Source: Enoplolaimus lenunculus (Eukaryota > Nematoda > Enoplea > Enoplida > Thoracostomopsidae). From it: DNA of 64,000 nt. A program made the translations under genes and the position numbers. Location: positions 62,001 through 126,000 of the forward strand of contig JASANG010001628.1 of the NCBI GenBank assembly GCA_030248215.1, written 5' to 3'. This document shows, in pieces, positions 13,301 to 22,447 of the stretch. Position 1 is the stretch's first letter. Every line of letters starts with the position of its first letter. The notes beneath the pieces are model-generated. The model ran no database searches. It was given only the letters and a program-made list of their open reading frames with translations, and was not told the origin of the DNA.

Positions 13301-16300
13301 GGTTTGCCGCGAGCAAAAACAGAGTCGCCGCGCCAGGGCGGTGACAAAAATGGTTTTCCGTTTTTTTTTCAGAAAAAAATGATTAATTTTGTTATTTCCT
13401 AACATTTTCAGATCAAATGCGAACCGTATCTGCCGTTAAAATCTGGTGATTATGGCGATTTTAATGTAACTGTGCGTACAACGACAACCAAAAACGGATA
13501 CGAAGTTCGCGATTTAATTATTCGAGTGAGTTTAAAAAAATAAAGCCAGAAGTTTAAAAAAGTAAAGCCAGAAGTTTAAAAAAGTAAAGCCAGAAGTTTA
13601 AAAAAGTAAAGCCAGAAGTTTAAAAAAGTAAAGCCAGAAGTTTAAAAAAGTAAAGCCAGAAGTTTAAAAAAGTAAAGCCAGAGGTTTAAAAAAGTAACGC
13701 CAGAAGTTTAAAAAAGTAAAGCCAGAAGTTTAAAAAAGTAAAGCCAGAAGTTTAAAAAAGTAAAGCCAGAAGTTTAAAAAAGTAAAGCCAGAAGTTTAAA
13801 AAAGTAAAGCCAGAAGTTTAAAAAAGTAAAGCCAGAAGTTTAAAAAAGTAACGCCAGAAGTTTAAAAAAGTAAAGCCAGAAGTTTAAAAAAGTAAAGCCA
13901 GAAGTTTAAAAAAGTAAAGCCAGAAGTTTAAAAAAGTAAAGCCAGAAGTTTAAAAAAGTAAAGCCAGAAGTTTAAAAAAGTAAAGCCATAAGTTTAAAAA
14001 AGTAAAGCCAGAAGTTTAAATAGTAACGCCAGAAGTTTAAAAAAGTAAAGCCAGAAGTTTAAAAAAGTAAAGCCAGACTTGTAACACTGGTGATGGAGCA
14101 GATGCTTGTTACTTGAAGACTTTGCTGCCTGATTTGGTGTGAATTTTGCTAACTTATTAAATGTAGGTCCAGTGGCGGATCCAAATTTGCTGACGAGAGG
14201 CCGGCTGGTAAAAGTTATGAAACGAAATTACTGAATACAACATATGTGCCAATTTTCTGGGGTGGCAAAAATTGTTATCGCGAAAAATTTTCTGGCAAGG
14301 TGACGTACGCATTCCCGCTCTGGATACGCAAGCATCTAGGTTGGGAATTAGCTATATTTAACTACGAATCACTATGTTGCAAATGTCTGAGAAAGTGATA
14401 TTCTGTTAAACTAAATGTAAATCTATAACTAAAACAAAGCTTACAGCAAGAATAAGAGTACAAAACGCACTTGGGTTTACAAATAATATATTATTAATTT
14501 AGTAATAAAAATAAAGTTAAACTAAAATAGCGTGAGGCAAACCAACGAATACTTAATATTCTTGATTGTGTGCTTAAAAATTAAGATTTATATCTGGAGC
14601 ATGATGTAGATGTTTCAACTATTGCTTATCGTATTTTACTCGAAATTAAGCTGGAATACATTTGCAATTCTACAATTTGACAATATTAAAATTCTTTATC
14701 CAAGTCGAAAAATAAATAATGTTTAGCGTCATTTTTCTGCGTTTTTATTTCAGAAAATTTCACGATCACAAGAAACGATTGGGCAGCGGCCGAAGCCGGC
14801 CTTTGGCGGAGTAACGTACCAAACCGTGCCACAACCAAGCAGTTATCAAGCGTCGTACCAGTGTGGCGCAGGTCCTACGGGTTACGGGGGTGAATCGGGT
14901 TCATTTGTGTCGGGATCAGGGGTACCTAGTAACCGGTCTGGGTCAACTTCATCATCGACTGGGTCTTCGTACGGATCTGTACCACGATATGGCTCCATTG
15001 GGGCTGTCACTAGTCCACCCTTAGTACCTGCAGCCGTCGGGGGTAACCAGTCATCTGGATCGAGCTCAGAACGCTCTTGCGAGCTGCCTGGTCCAAATCC
15101 AGGGCTGACTATCGGGGCTGGCAGTAACAGCCAGACTGTACCGCTAGTCCCAGCGCCACATTTGCCACGACAACGTGCATCACCATGCGGCGGAATACCA
15201 GCTGCTTTTTCGTTCGCTGGTGTTAGTGTCGCCTGCAGTGGGAGCGGTAGTGGATTGACCAGTAGCGGTTTTGGCAGCAGTTCCAGTATCAGCGGTACGT
15301 CTCTTTTGCGAGGAAGTGATAATAAAATTACTGCTGGCACTGGCACTGCTGCTGTGTCGTCACATCGGCCGTCGGCGGTCCGGTATCAATCGGTTGGACC
15401 AGCGGCGGCCGGACAAACGACGGCCGTTCTCGCCGGTGATCCCAACGTGCTATGCTGGGACCCAGAGCAACCTTCAACTAGCCGGGGGTTCCCATTGCGT
15501 CCGGTGGTGTCTGGAAAAAAGCTTACCTTGAGCCCAATTGATAACGCCGGATCTAGTGTATCAGTATTACCCCTAGGCGAGTTAGCACCAACGGTGAATT
15601 TAAAAGCTGGCGGGACAGCCTATTCTAGACTTCGAAAATATTCAACCGTAGAACCGCAACCCAAAACCAAACACGTTATGTTTAAAGCGAGCCAATCGTT
15701 AACTAGTCCGACCAGTATTGTGGAATATCGTGCTAGAATTGCGGCGTCGCCACATGAACAGCCGTCAAATGGTCTCCTTTCAACAACAACAACACCACCA
15801 CCTTTACAATTATCATCATTTACAACAAAATACGACGACGTATTCCCTTCGAATTTTGTATCATACAACTCAGGCTTAGGCTTAGGCTTAGACTATCGTG
15901 ATGCTGTTGCAGCGACAACAACAGCAGCTGCATCTGTGCCGTCAAAAACTCCGATTTTATCGACAGCGATTTTGTCTACGGGTAGTGAAATTAGTACTAG
16001 CGGCATCGGAGGCGCAGAAGCCCTGACGCGGACAATTGCAACAATTGACGAGCGTGAGGATACTACTGGGACGGCAACAGCTGGCGGCGAAAAGCAACAA
16101 CCTTTGAGCGAGACGCAACAACCTCCTGTGGAGAGGCAACAACGTTCAGGTTTACGACGTGTTGCGTCGACTGTTGTCCCGACCGTTGCAACCAAAATAT
16201 CAAGCGATGCCGTCATCGCCGAATCTGTATCTGCTGCCAAACGACGCTTGCTTTCATCGACGCAATCGTTGCCGTCGTCATCGTCGCAACAGTGGCAACA

Positions 16301-16328
16301 ACAACAGACACAGCAACAGCAACAACAA

Positions 16329-16367
<39 letters not shown>

Positions 16368-18975
16368 GAACCGCAACAGCGACAACAACAACAACAACAA
16401 CAACACCACCACCACCAACATCAACAACAACAACCACAACAACAACAACAACAATTATTTGCAGCTTCATTGGCAGCGTTTGACGACAATCGTCTCACAA
16501 CGTCGTCAAATTCGTCGACCGCAACTTTAGTCGCGACACCGGTCGCGACGCTACCAAGCACTGTTGGTGTTGTCACGAGATCGTTGCCGGCGTCACCAGA
16601 CGTACTGGCGACTGTCGCGACAACAATATCGCCAGATATAGTGACCACTGTCGCGACAGCCATATCGCCCGAAATAATGACACCTATCAGCACAACAACA
16701 TCGCCAGATATAGTGGCGACTGCCATAACTAACGACACTACTGTGACAATCGCCACGATGTCACGCGAGATTGCGGCAACTGTCGTTACCGCAACTGGTG
16801 GCGAAGAAACTTCAGTCGCAGCTGCGGAGAGCGTGATAACAGCGGAAAATGGTCATTATCAGACCGCCAATGATGCTCGTTTAGGTCTTTCAACTGCGAC
16901 CGCAGCGAAAACAACAACAGAAACTACAATAATTCAACAACAACAACAACAGCAACAACAACAACAACCACAACCACAACAACAACAACAACAACAACAA
17001 TCTTTGTCAACTAGCATAGCGACGGGGTCTGCAGTGCCTGCTGCTGCACCGTTGAGTGGTACGGGTTCAAATGGTGCGATTTCAGCCGAGTCTGGAGTGT
17101 GGCAGGTATGTTGCTAGCCATTACATTTCAAATTTCTACCAGATAATAATCTTTAACTTTTTATTTTATAAATTGTGATATTTACATTTTATCGCATTTA
17201 TATTTATTCTTCTCCTGAGACGTAACGAAATATTTGGACTAGGGACTGCGGGGTGGGAAACGTTTACCATCACCACTCAGCTGTCGGTGCTTGACGTTCA
17301 AATTCCAAAGTTGCCCTCGTGTCTAGTGAAGATTTTGCACTGCGTATACTTACGTGTGGTAAATGTTAATAAACACTGCGCACTGCGTACAATTTTGGGT
17401 ACGCAGTTTGTGTTATGTTGCTCATAGTCTGCTACGTGTACGAAGGTGTTAAGGTTTTGATTTCGTTCACGTTTATTCTCGACGTCGATCGAACCTTTAG
17501 CCAAGGGTGGCCAAGGTGGGCTCGGCCCTTCCCCTGGAAATATTTTGCTCACCCAACAAAATTTTCAACCTTGCTTGTAAGTCAGAAACAACCTTTGTAT
17601 GCCCCTGCTGAAAATTTTTTATCTATACCTAGCAAGGTTAGCTGGCTACGGGCCTTCCATCGATGTGTGTATGGTTTAATGTTTACATTGCTGATCTGGT
17701 TTCTGACTTCAGGTCAAACACTATTGGTTCACAGCGTGGCCAGATCATAAAGCGCCGACCGCAACTGCAAAACAAATGTTGGAACTCGTTCGCGAAGTTG
17801 AATCTGAACGTAATCGACGAAAATCATCTAATCGAAACGTCAACACCAGTGAAAATGGACCGGTTGTTGTTCATTGCAGGTGAGTATTTTGGGTTTTTTA
17901 TGCTAAAGACATGTTGCTTTTCCTGGAATTCATTTCCAAGTGTATAGTTTAAAATAAACAGTTTGATACCTGCGTAACTGACTGAAAAATAGTTTTGATT
18001 CCTAGAAAGCAGTAAGTTAATTGTATTGCCTAAGCAAAAAGCTGTAGTCTAGAATCTAAGTCTACTCTTTTAAAGACACACCAAAAACCGGGACGGCTCT
18101 AAAACTAATATAGAACGTAATCTTGATTCAGTTCTTTGCAACAGATCGCTAGCTGGTGACAGGTAAGATACTGGAGTCACTTGACAACACGAGCCTAATT
18201 TCGAAGTCAGATTTGGTTAGAAATGTGTGTTTTCTGGTTGGTTCCAGTGCTGGTATCGGACGTACAGGCTGTTTCATTGGTACGAGTATTGGTATTAAAC
18301 AACTTGAACAAACAAATATGGTTGATATTTTGGGCATTGTATGTCAGATGCGGATGGACAGGTATGCTTTCGTGTTGTAAACATTTTTTGTCGTCCTTTA
18401 GAATTTATCAAATGTATACTTCTAATGGATTTTTGGATTCTTAAAGAATTAAATGAGAAAATAATCTTCGAAACCTGTGTAGAAGAATACAGTTGCGAAC
18501 TCAGGATTTTCTTGCTGGTAGGGGCAAAAGTTATGAAGCGCAATTTTTACTGTAAGATATATGTAAATATTTTCTGAACAAGAAAATCTGTAAGGTAGGG
18601 TTCTTACCATTTTATCACAAATATTTTCTGACGAAAACCGTAAGCTCTTCCCGCTCCTCTTTGGATTTGATAGTGGCCTATTATGATCCAGTTGGTAATG
18701 TGGTTTTGTAATTTTTAAAACTGAGAATGGCGATCCATGGCTTTATTTTCAGAGGCGGCATGATCCAATCGCTAGAGCAATATGAATTTTTGCATCACGC
18801 AATGATTCAAGCGGAAAAAACACTGCCGGAAACACCAAGTTCCGCCGGCGCTTTGCCACCGAGTTCCGGTTCCGCTGGCAGTAATTCGTCATCGCGAAAG
18901 TCACGCGGAAGCAACAGCGAATCAGCGAAATCTGAATCGCGTAACAGTTCAAAGCATTCGTCACCGTTGTTTTAA
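7331..18975 (+). CDS. PTPRR-like: R7-type receptor protein tyrosine phosphatase (PTPRR/PTPN5/PTPN7 family), 12 exons
   Basis: Exons: 7331-7510, 8674-8772, 9721-9824, 10334-10411, 10721-10820, 11308-11454, 12090-12227, 13412-13525, 14754-17105, 17713-17879, 18248-18361, 18753-18975. All joins are GT-AG and keep frame, giving about 1271 residues. Residues 42-66 are a transmembrane helix followed by KTRRRK. Residues 120-139 form the kinase-interaction motif ([15 protein letters not shown]). Its RRGS serine (about 131) is the PKA site known in vertebrate relatives to control ERK/p38 docking. The PTP domain starts near 160: [28 protein letters not shown] (Asp about 1115), [10 protein letters not shown] (Cys 1159, Arg 1165), and QSLEQYEF. 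The expected role is dephosphorylation of MAP kinases at a membrane. The last exon ends in a Ser-rich tail. Start: ATG at 7331 follows an in-frame stop at 7307, but a TAG at 7311-7313 could be a splice acceptor, so upstream exons, including a signal peptide, may exist. Odd: the PTP domain is split by a 784-codon exon. Confidence 0.93.
7671..7806 (+). repeat. G/C-rich 15-18-bp minisatellite in intron 1 of the PTPRR-like gene
   Basis: About eight irregular units of GGCGACTCGACGATGG type, with variants GGGTGGC, GCCGGC and GGCGGC between the GACTCG cores. All reading frames are open for a while, which produces several overlapping short frames, but there is no sign that any is used. It lies 160 bp after the end of exon 1. 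Confidence 0.85.
8003..8360. mobile_element. Degraded MITE with CAGTGGCAGATCC / GGATCCGCCA-like ends
   Basis: The left end reads CCAGTGGCAGATCCAGGATC and is followed by a G run (8030-8040). The right end contains a G-rich stretch and ATAGATCCGCCATTGC, the reverse complement of the same kind of end. It lies in intron 1 of the PTPRR-like gene, just before another MITE at 8396. It carries a 110-codon frame on the minus strand with no recognisable product. Confidence 0.55.
8396..8604. mobile_element. MITE with about 60-bp inverted repeats, TA target site (intron 1)
   Basis: Two arms, about 8396-8459 and 8541-8604, are near-perfect inverted copies (CACTGCA-type ends, then a GTCAAATTGACTCTC segment and TCTACGGGACTACACAAAC). 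TA flanks both ends (8394-8395 and 8605-8606). The loop holds further GAGTCAAA repeats. This fits a non-autonomous Tc1/mariner-like element. No coding capacity. Confidence 0.8.
9158..9500. mobile_element. MITE with CTCTCTAAAA ends, TA target site (intron 2)
   Basis: The left end CTCTCTAAAAGCTTAAACT and the right end AGTTTAAGTTTTTAGAGAG are inverted copies. TA flanks at 9156-9157 and 9501-9502. The 343-bp body is a mass of TTAAACT/AGTTTAA motifs on both strands, so it could fold along most of its length. It lies between exons 2 and 3 of the PTPRR-like gene. Confidence 0.75.
11437..11736 (+). repeat. 30-bp tandem array built from an exon end plus its 5' splice site (10 units)
   Basis: Ten 30-bp units run without a gap. 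Unit 1 contains the last 18 bases of exon 6 of the PTPRR-like gene (encoding NANYIK) and the start of the intron, so the array straddles the exon-intron border. Six units (1, 2, 3, 5, 7 and 10) keep the AAAG/GTAATT donor; units 4, 6, 8 and 9 have it altered. Units 4-5 and 6-7 form a duplicated 60-bp pair. Read in exon frame, a TAG in unit 2 would end translation seven codons after the normal splice point. Confidence 0.95.
13527..14085 (+). repeat. 22-bp minisatellite directly after the exon 8 donor (about 25 copies)
   Basis: Near-perfect tandem repeats of AAGTTTAAAAAAGTAAAGCC plus AG, about 25 copies with a few single-base variants and one shortened unit near 14020. The array begins within the GTGAGT donor context of exon 8 (ends 13525) and fills the first half of the intron before the giant exon 9. 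There are no unique spacers. Low divergence suggests recent expansion or homogenisation. Confidence 0.95.
14169..14330. mobile_element. MITE family C copy in intron 8 of the PTPRR-like gene
   Basis: It starts CAGTGGCGGATCCAAATTTG, carries AAAGTTATGAAACGAAATTA and ends with CATTCCCGCTCTGGATACGC. It follows the 22-bp minisatellite. Confidence 0.6.
14754..17105 (+). CDS. Giant Ser/Gly/Gln-rich exon 9 of the PTPRR-like gene, inserted inside the PTP domain
   Basis: This one exon is 2352 nt (784 codons) and open throughout. It is bounded by a TTTATTTCAG acceptor and a CAG/GTATG donor, both phase 0, so it can be skipped without changing frame. It lies between RDLIIR (end of exon 8) and [12 protein letters not shown] (start of exon 10), where vertebrate relatives have about seven residues of a beta-hairpin turn before the WPD loop. 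The first part is Ser/Gly-rich. A more ordered-looking stretch near 15510-15770 holds basic and Ser-Pro motifs. A Gln/His tract follows at about 16287-16455. At about 16590-16720 a degenerate SPDIV-ATVAT repeat recurs about four times. A second Gln tract is at about 16935-17002. The glutamines are mostly CAA codons. It shows no domain I recognise and is probably disordered. Alternatives are a retained intron with accidental openness (unlikely at this length) or an optional cassette. Confidence 0.85.
17217..17412 (+). repeat. Diverged relative of the tRNA-core MITE, in intron 9 of the PTPRR-like gene
   Basis: It shares with the piggyBac-like MITEs the order GAGACGTA, ACCATCACCACTCAGCT, GCTTGACG, CCCTCGTGTCT and ACTGCGTATAC, but with many changes and no clear ends. 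It looks like an older member of the same repeat family. Confidence 0.5.
17496..17652. mobile_element. MITE family B copy 3, in intron 9 of the PTPRR-like gene
   Basis: It contains CAACCTTGCTTGTAAGTCA (about 17566) and ends GCTGGCTACGGGC, 60 bp before the acceptor of exon 10 (17713). The left end is degraded. The intron's branch-point region must lie in the 60 bp after it or inside it. Confidence 0.6.
18498..18665. mobile_element. MITE family C copy in intron 11 of the PTPRR-like gene
   Basis: It carries AAAGTTATGAAGCGCAATTT and ACCATTTTATCACAAATATT, with degraded ends. It lies between exons 11 and 12. Confidence 0.55.
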
Positions 18976-19870
18976 ATAGAGTCATTTGTCATTTCTATTG
19001 CACAATGATCGGCTGCGTTGAAGAGACATGACTTAAGTCTGATTTTAACTTTAGTCGACATTTTATTTTGGCGTGATAAAGCTCAAATCATTTGATACTG
19101 TTGTTTAAACGGATTTCAATTTTCGTAACAATCGCTGGACTTAGGCCGGATTTTAAATTAAGCGAATTTTGATTGGCTAAAGTTTGAGTATTTTTGACCT
19201 GTCCCGGTATAAAATTTGGAAAACGTTATTGAATTTGTACAGGATCAATGATACTTAAAAGTTGTACTAATTTAAAGCTTCAATTCTTATTTTGTTTTCA
19301 AATTACCATCTAAAAAGTGACCTAGCAGCTTAAGTCTGACTGCCCAATTGAGTGCAAAGTTAAGTCAAATGTCGACTTAAGTCATGTTTCTTTATGGTTG
19401 GCGCTATACTTGTCGTTCGGCGCCGTAGCACGTCACAACAGTGTTGTTTACAAATTAATATGCTGTTCCATGCGGCAATGCACATGCGTTGTGGTATGGT
19501 GCCTGTGACGGTAACAGACGCCGCCGGACGTCTTCAAAAGTACTAGCGCCATCTAAGCTCGGCTTTTGGAAACGAAGTTTTAGTTTTGATTGTTTATCTG
19601 TTTTTATTTTCAATCTTTTGCCATTATTTTAATTATATTTTGTGTTTTGTATATTTTTGCGGAATGTATTTGGTTTTAAGCTGCTTAGCCTCCGAGAAGC
19701 CGCATTCTTTAGAAAAATATAGCTTTCTTGTTTTATATTAAGGCAACCTACGTACACTAACGTTGCTCTACTGCTCAGAGTGATCAGTTTTATCCCACAG
19801 GACAAAATATTTTATATTTGTTGGTAGACAGGATCGCAAAAATGTTTCACATGAGGTTATACCCTTCCGA

Positions 19871-19876
19871 AATAAA
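19871..19876 (+). terminator. Possible poly(A) signal of the PTPRR-like gene
   Basis: First clear AATAAA seen downstream of the stop codon, about 900 bp away. No supporting element is obvious. Confidence 0.25.
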
Positions 19877-19971
19877 ATACTTAGATATCTCTGCTCAAAC
19901 TGTGTAGCTATAACTTATCTGTAGAATGTTTACAGTTATATTACAATTGTTTTAATTCCGAACGAACGCCA

Positions 19972-20160
19972 CTAGCGGATCAAGAATGGGTGCGGAGGTG
20001 GGGGCGTACGCCACCCCTGTCAGTAAAAATTCTGTGATAAAAAGACATGTTCTTTCTGCCTTACAATTTTCTCCTCAAAAATTGCACATATATTGCATAC
20101 AGCAAAAATTGGGTTTGATAACTTTTGCCAGTTCGTCCCATAACAAAAACTGCCGTAGTT
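19972..20160. mobile_element. MITE family C copy, inverted, downstream of the PTPRR-like gene
   Basis: It reads CACTAGCGGATCAAGAATGG and GGGGGCGTACGCCACCCCTG at the left and TAACTTTTGCC at the right. A 132-codon frame that begins inside it (19986-20384) has no recognisable product. Confidence 0.55.
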
Positions 20161-21094
20161 TTGAAATGCGTCTGGCTTCTCGCTCGCATCGACCGCGAGT
20201 TTTTGACACTATTCTACCTTACCGTGATCCTTTTAATGGTTTCACACCCTACACAGACCTTAAAATAACACCAAGTTGCTCAATGTTCACAAATTTTCTC
20301 GCTCGCTACACACGCTGGCCTACAATTTTACTTAAGATCATATATCTCACCACGCACCCGAAGGGAAATATTCAAGAGCGGTAATAAAAATAGTTTTCGA
20401 ATGAGGTGTAGCGTGTGCTGTCTCTGCTGGTTGGAGAATACGAATATTATATAAGGTTTTACCTAAAATGTCAGCTGTTCAGCTACTTTAACTGAAAATG
20501 TCACTAAAAATGTCGCGTCGCGCGCAAAGTGTAATTTAGTTTACACTTGGGTTCACCTTCTAGATATGCCATTTTGCAACTTTTGTGTGAAACTGTTTTT
20601 GGACGAGCGTCCTCGCAACTATCAAAGACGAGCGAGAGCTCACACAACCTCAAATGAAACACTGATAAATTCTGGATCCATCTCTACGTTAGGGCCCTCA
20701 CCCTAAAGTTTGGAGGGAGTCCCAGCCCTGTATTTTCTGGCACTGCTGTTTTCACAACTTAATAGCGAAAACGAAACTATTTCACTTTTCGGAAGCATCT
20801 TTAGAGATTACATTTGTATCTATTGATTATGTTGGTTTTAGCAACAAAATATTTATTTTTTATTGTTCGTTTTTATACCTTTTATTGCAGTGCAATCAAT
20901 AACTTGACTGCGTATAACGTTGAAATCGTCGTTGTGACAGATTATATAATATGTCGTATCGCAAATTGTTACGCGGGGGTATGTATTTTCTAGGAGTTTG
21001 AAAGTTTTCGGGCCCGACATTTAGTGCTGCGGTATTTAGCAAACATTGTCAAATGTAAAGCAAATGAAATCACAGAACACGACAATTTAGACGA

Positions 21095-21275
21095 CAGCAC
21101 AATTTGCCCAACAACATGGTCGCCAACCAGAAGGTACGTCGACCAGATAATTTGTCGCTTTCCTTAGGCTTAGATGGATCGGTTCGACGAGAATTCCGGG
21201 CGACAAGTAGTCTGGTCGACGAGATGTCGGGTTACGAGTTGCCGGTCGCGGATTGTCGGGCGACAAATTGTTGTA
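21095..21275. repeat. Palindromic repeat with GTCGACCAG / CTGGTCGAC arms
   Basis: GTCGACCAGATAATTTGTCG near 21137 pairs with CGACAAGTAGTCTGGTCGAC near 21202. CACAATTTGCCC near 21099 pairs with GGGCGACAAATTGTTG near 21257. It resembles a short MITE. Short frames here are by-products. Confidence 0.45.
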
Positions 21276-21888
21276 GATTCTTCAGAAACGTGTGTAGAGT
21301 GTAACGATGATTCGGTGATAGTTAATTTTATACATGTTTTAAGGTGTATTAATTGTATTGATTGACTCAAATTCTGAAATGTTTGTAGTACTTTAGGAAT
21401 ATTAAGTTGTATTCAAAATACTACACACATTTGAGAATCGTCATTTTGTCTATTGATTTTGACGCACCAGATGCAATTTACACCAGGAATACACGATTGC
21501 ATATTGCAAAATGTATTTCTGACTGTGGCTCATGTAAAGACCAGGGGCGGATCGTTTTTTCTCCGTGACTGTAATAGAATAAGCGCAAGGTTTAGCTAAT
21601 TTTTTTGGTTAGGTTTAGACTTAAAAATGTGCTTATACTGCTGTTACGGCCCTGTTCTATATATTGACCCTGACTGTATTTATTGCATCAGGTGAAGAGT
21701 GACGTTTCTTAGTTTGCAAGTGTAGTTGTTGTGGTGCACGCTGTTCATACGTTCGAAATATTTTGAATTCAGAATTCAACTAGTCATATATACGTTTTGA
21801 ACGAATTATTTTTTAAATTAATACTTGTGTCGGCAATGTTTCAATGGTGGAAATTATTACATACCTATTCTGCAGTAAAGTAGTTTAA

Positions 21889-22151
21889 CCCTTTCTCACA
21901 TGAATATTTTCTATTTCCCCTGAGACATACTTTTATGCTAGGATTCGAACTCCAGTGACTGGAGTGGCAGGCATATACCATCGCCATTCAGCTATAGGAG
22001 CTTGACGCTCGAGCCCGAGGGGGCTCTCACGTCTTGTGGTGATTTAGTACTATGTATACGTGTTGCAATTGTTAAACACGGTGCGATATATATTATTTAA
22101 CGTATATACACTGCGCTGAGTTGCCTATAGGCAACTCAATGTGAGAAGGGG
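21889..22151 (+). mobile_element. piggyBac-like MITE with a tRNA-like core, copy 1
   Basis: The element is 263 bp. The left end CCCTTTCTCACATGAAT is preceded by TTAA (21885-21888); the right end CAATGTGAGAAGGGG is followed by TTAT. The inverted ends start with CCC and sit at TTAA, as in piggyBac. The interior, read on the minus strand, has a pol III A-box-like TAGCTGAGTGG-TGATGG and a B-box-like GAGTTCGAATCC about 45 bases later. Four copies in this window are nearly identical. No transposase. Confidence 0.85.
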
Positions 22152-22184
22152 TTATAGATAGTAAACTGAAAATTTTTCGATTAA

Positions 22185-22447
22185 CCCTTTCTCACATGAA
22201 TATTTTCTATTTCCCCTGAAACATACTTTTATGCTAGGATTCGAACTCCAGTAACTGGAGTGGCAGGCGTATACCATCACCACTCAGCTATATTAGCTTG
22301 ACGCTCGAGCCCATAGGGGCTCTCACGTCTTATGGTGATTTAGTACTATGTATACGTGTTGCAATTGTTAAACACGGTGCGATATATATTATTTAACGTA
22401 TATACACTGCGCTGAGTTGCCTATAGGCAACTCAATGTGAGAAGGGG
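22185..22447 (+). mobile_element. piggyBac-like MITE with a tRNA-like core, copy 2
   Basis: Same orientation, same 263-bp length and nearly the same sequence as copy 1, only 33 bp downstream of it. TTAA lies at 22181-22184 on the left and TTAT on the right. Two separate insertions or a local duplication are both possible. Confidence 0.85.

Noticed and set aside
13527-14085. Looks like a direct-repeat array of the CRISPR kind
   Set aside because: The 22-bp units abut with no unique spacers, and this is an intron of an animal gene; it is a minisatellite.
14882-15346. 154-codon frame on the minus strand of the giant exon
   Set aside because: It is a shadow of the plus-strand coding exon, with no splice sites or family match; the plus-strand frame continues for 784 codons and joins phosphatase exons in phase.
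19986-20384. 132-codon plus-strand frame
   Set aside because: It starts inside a family C MITE copy and matches no family; it is probably accidental.
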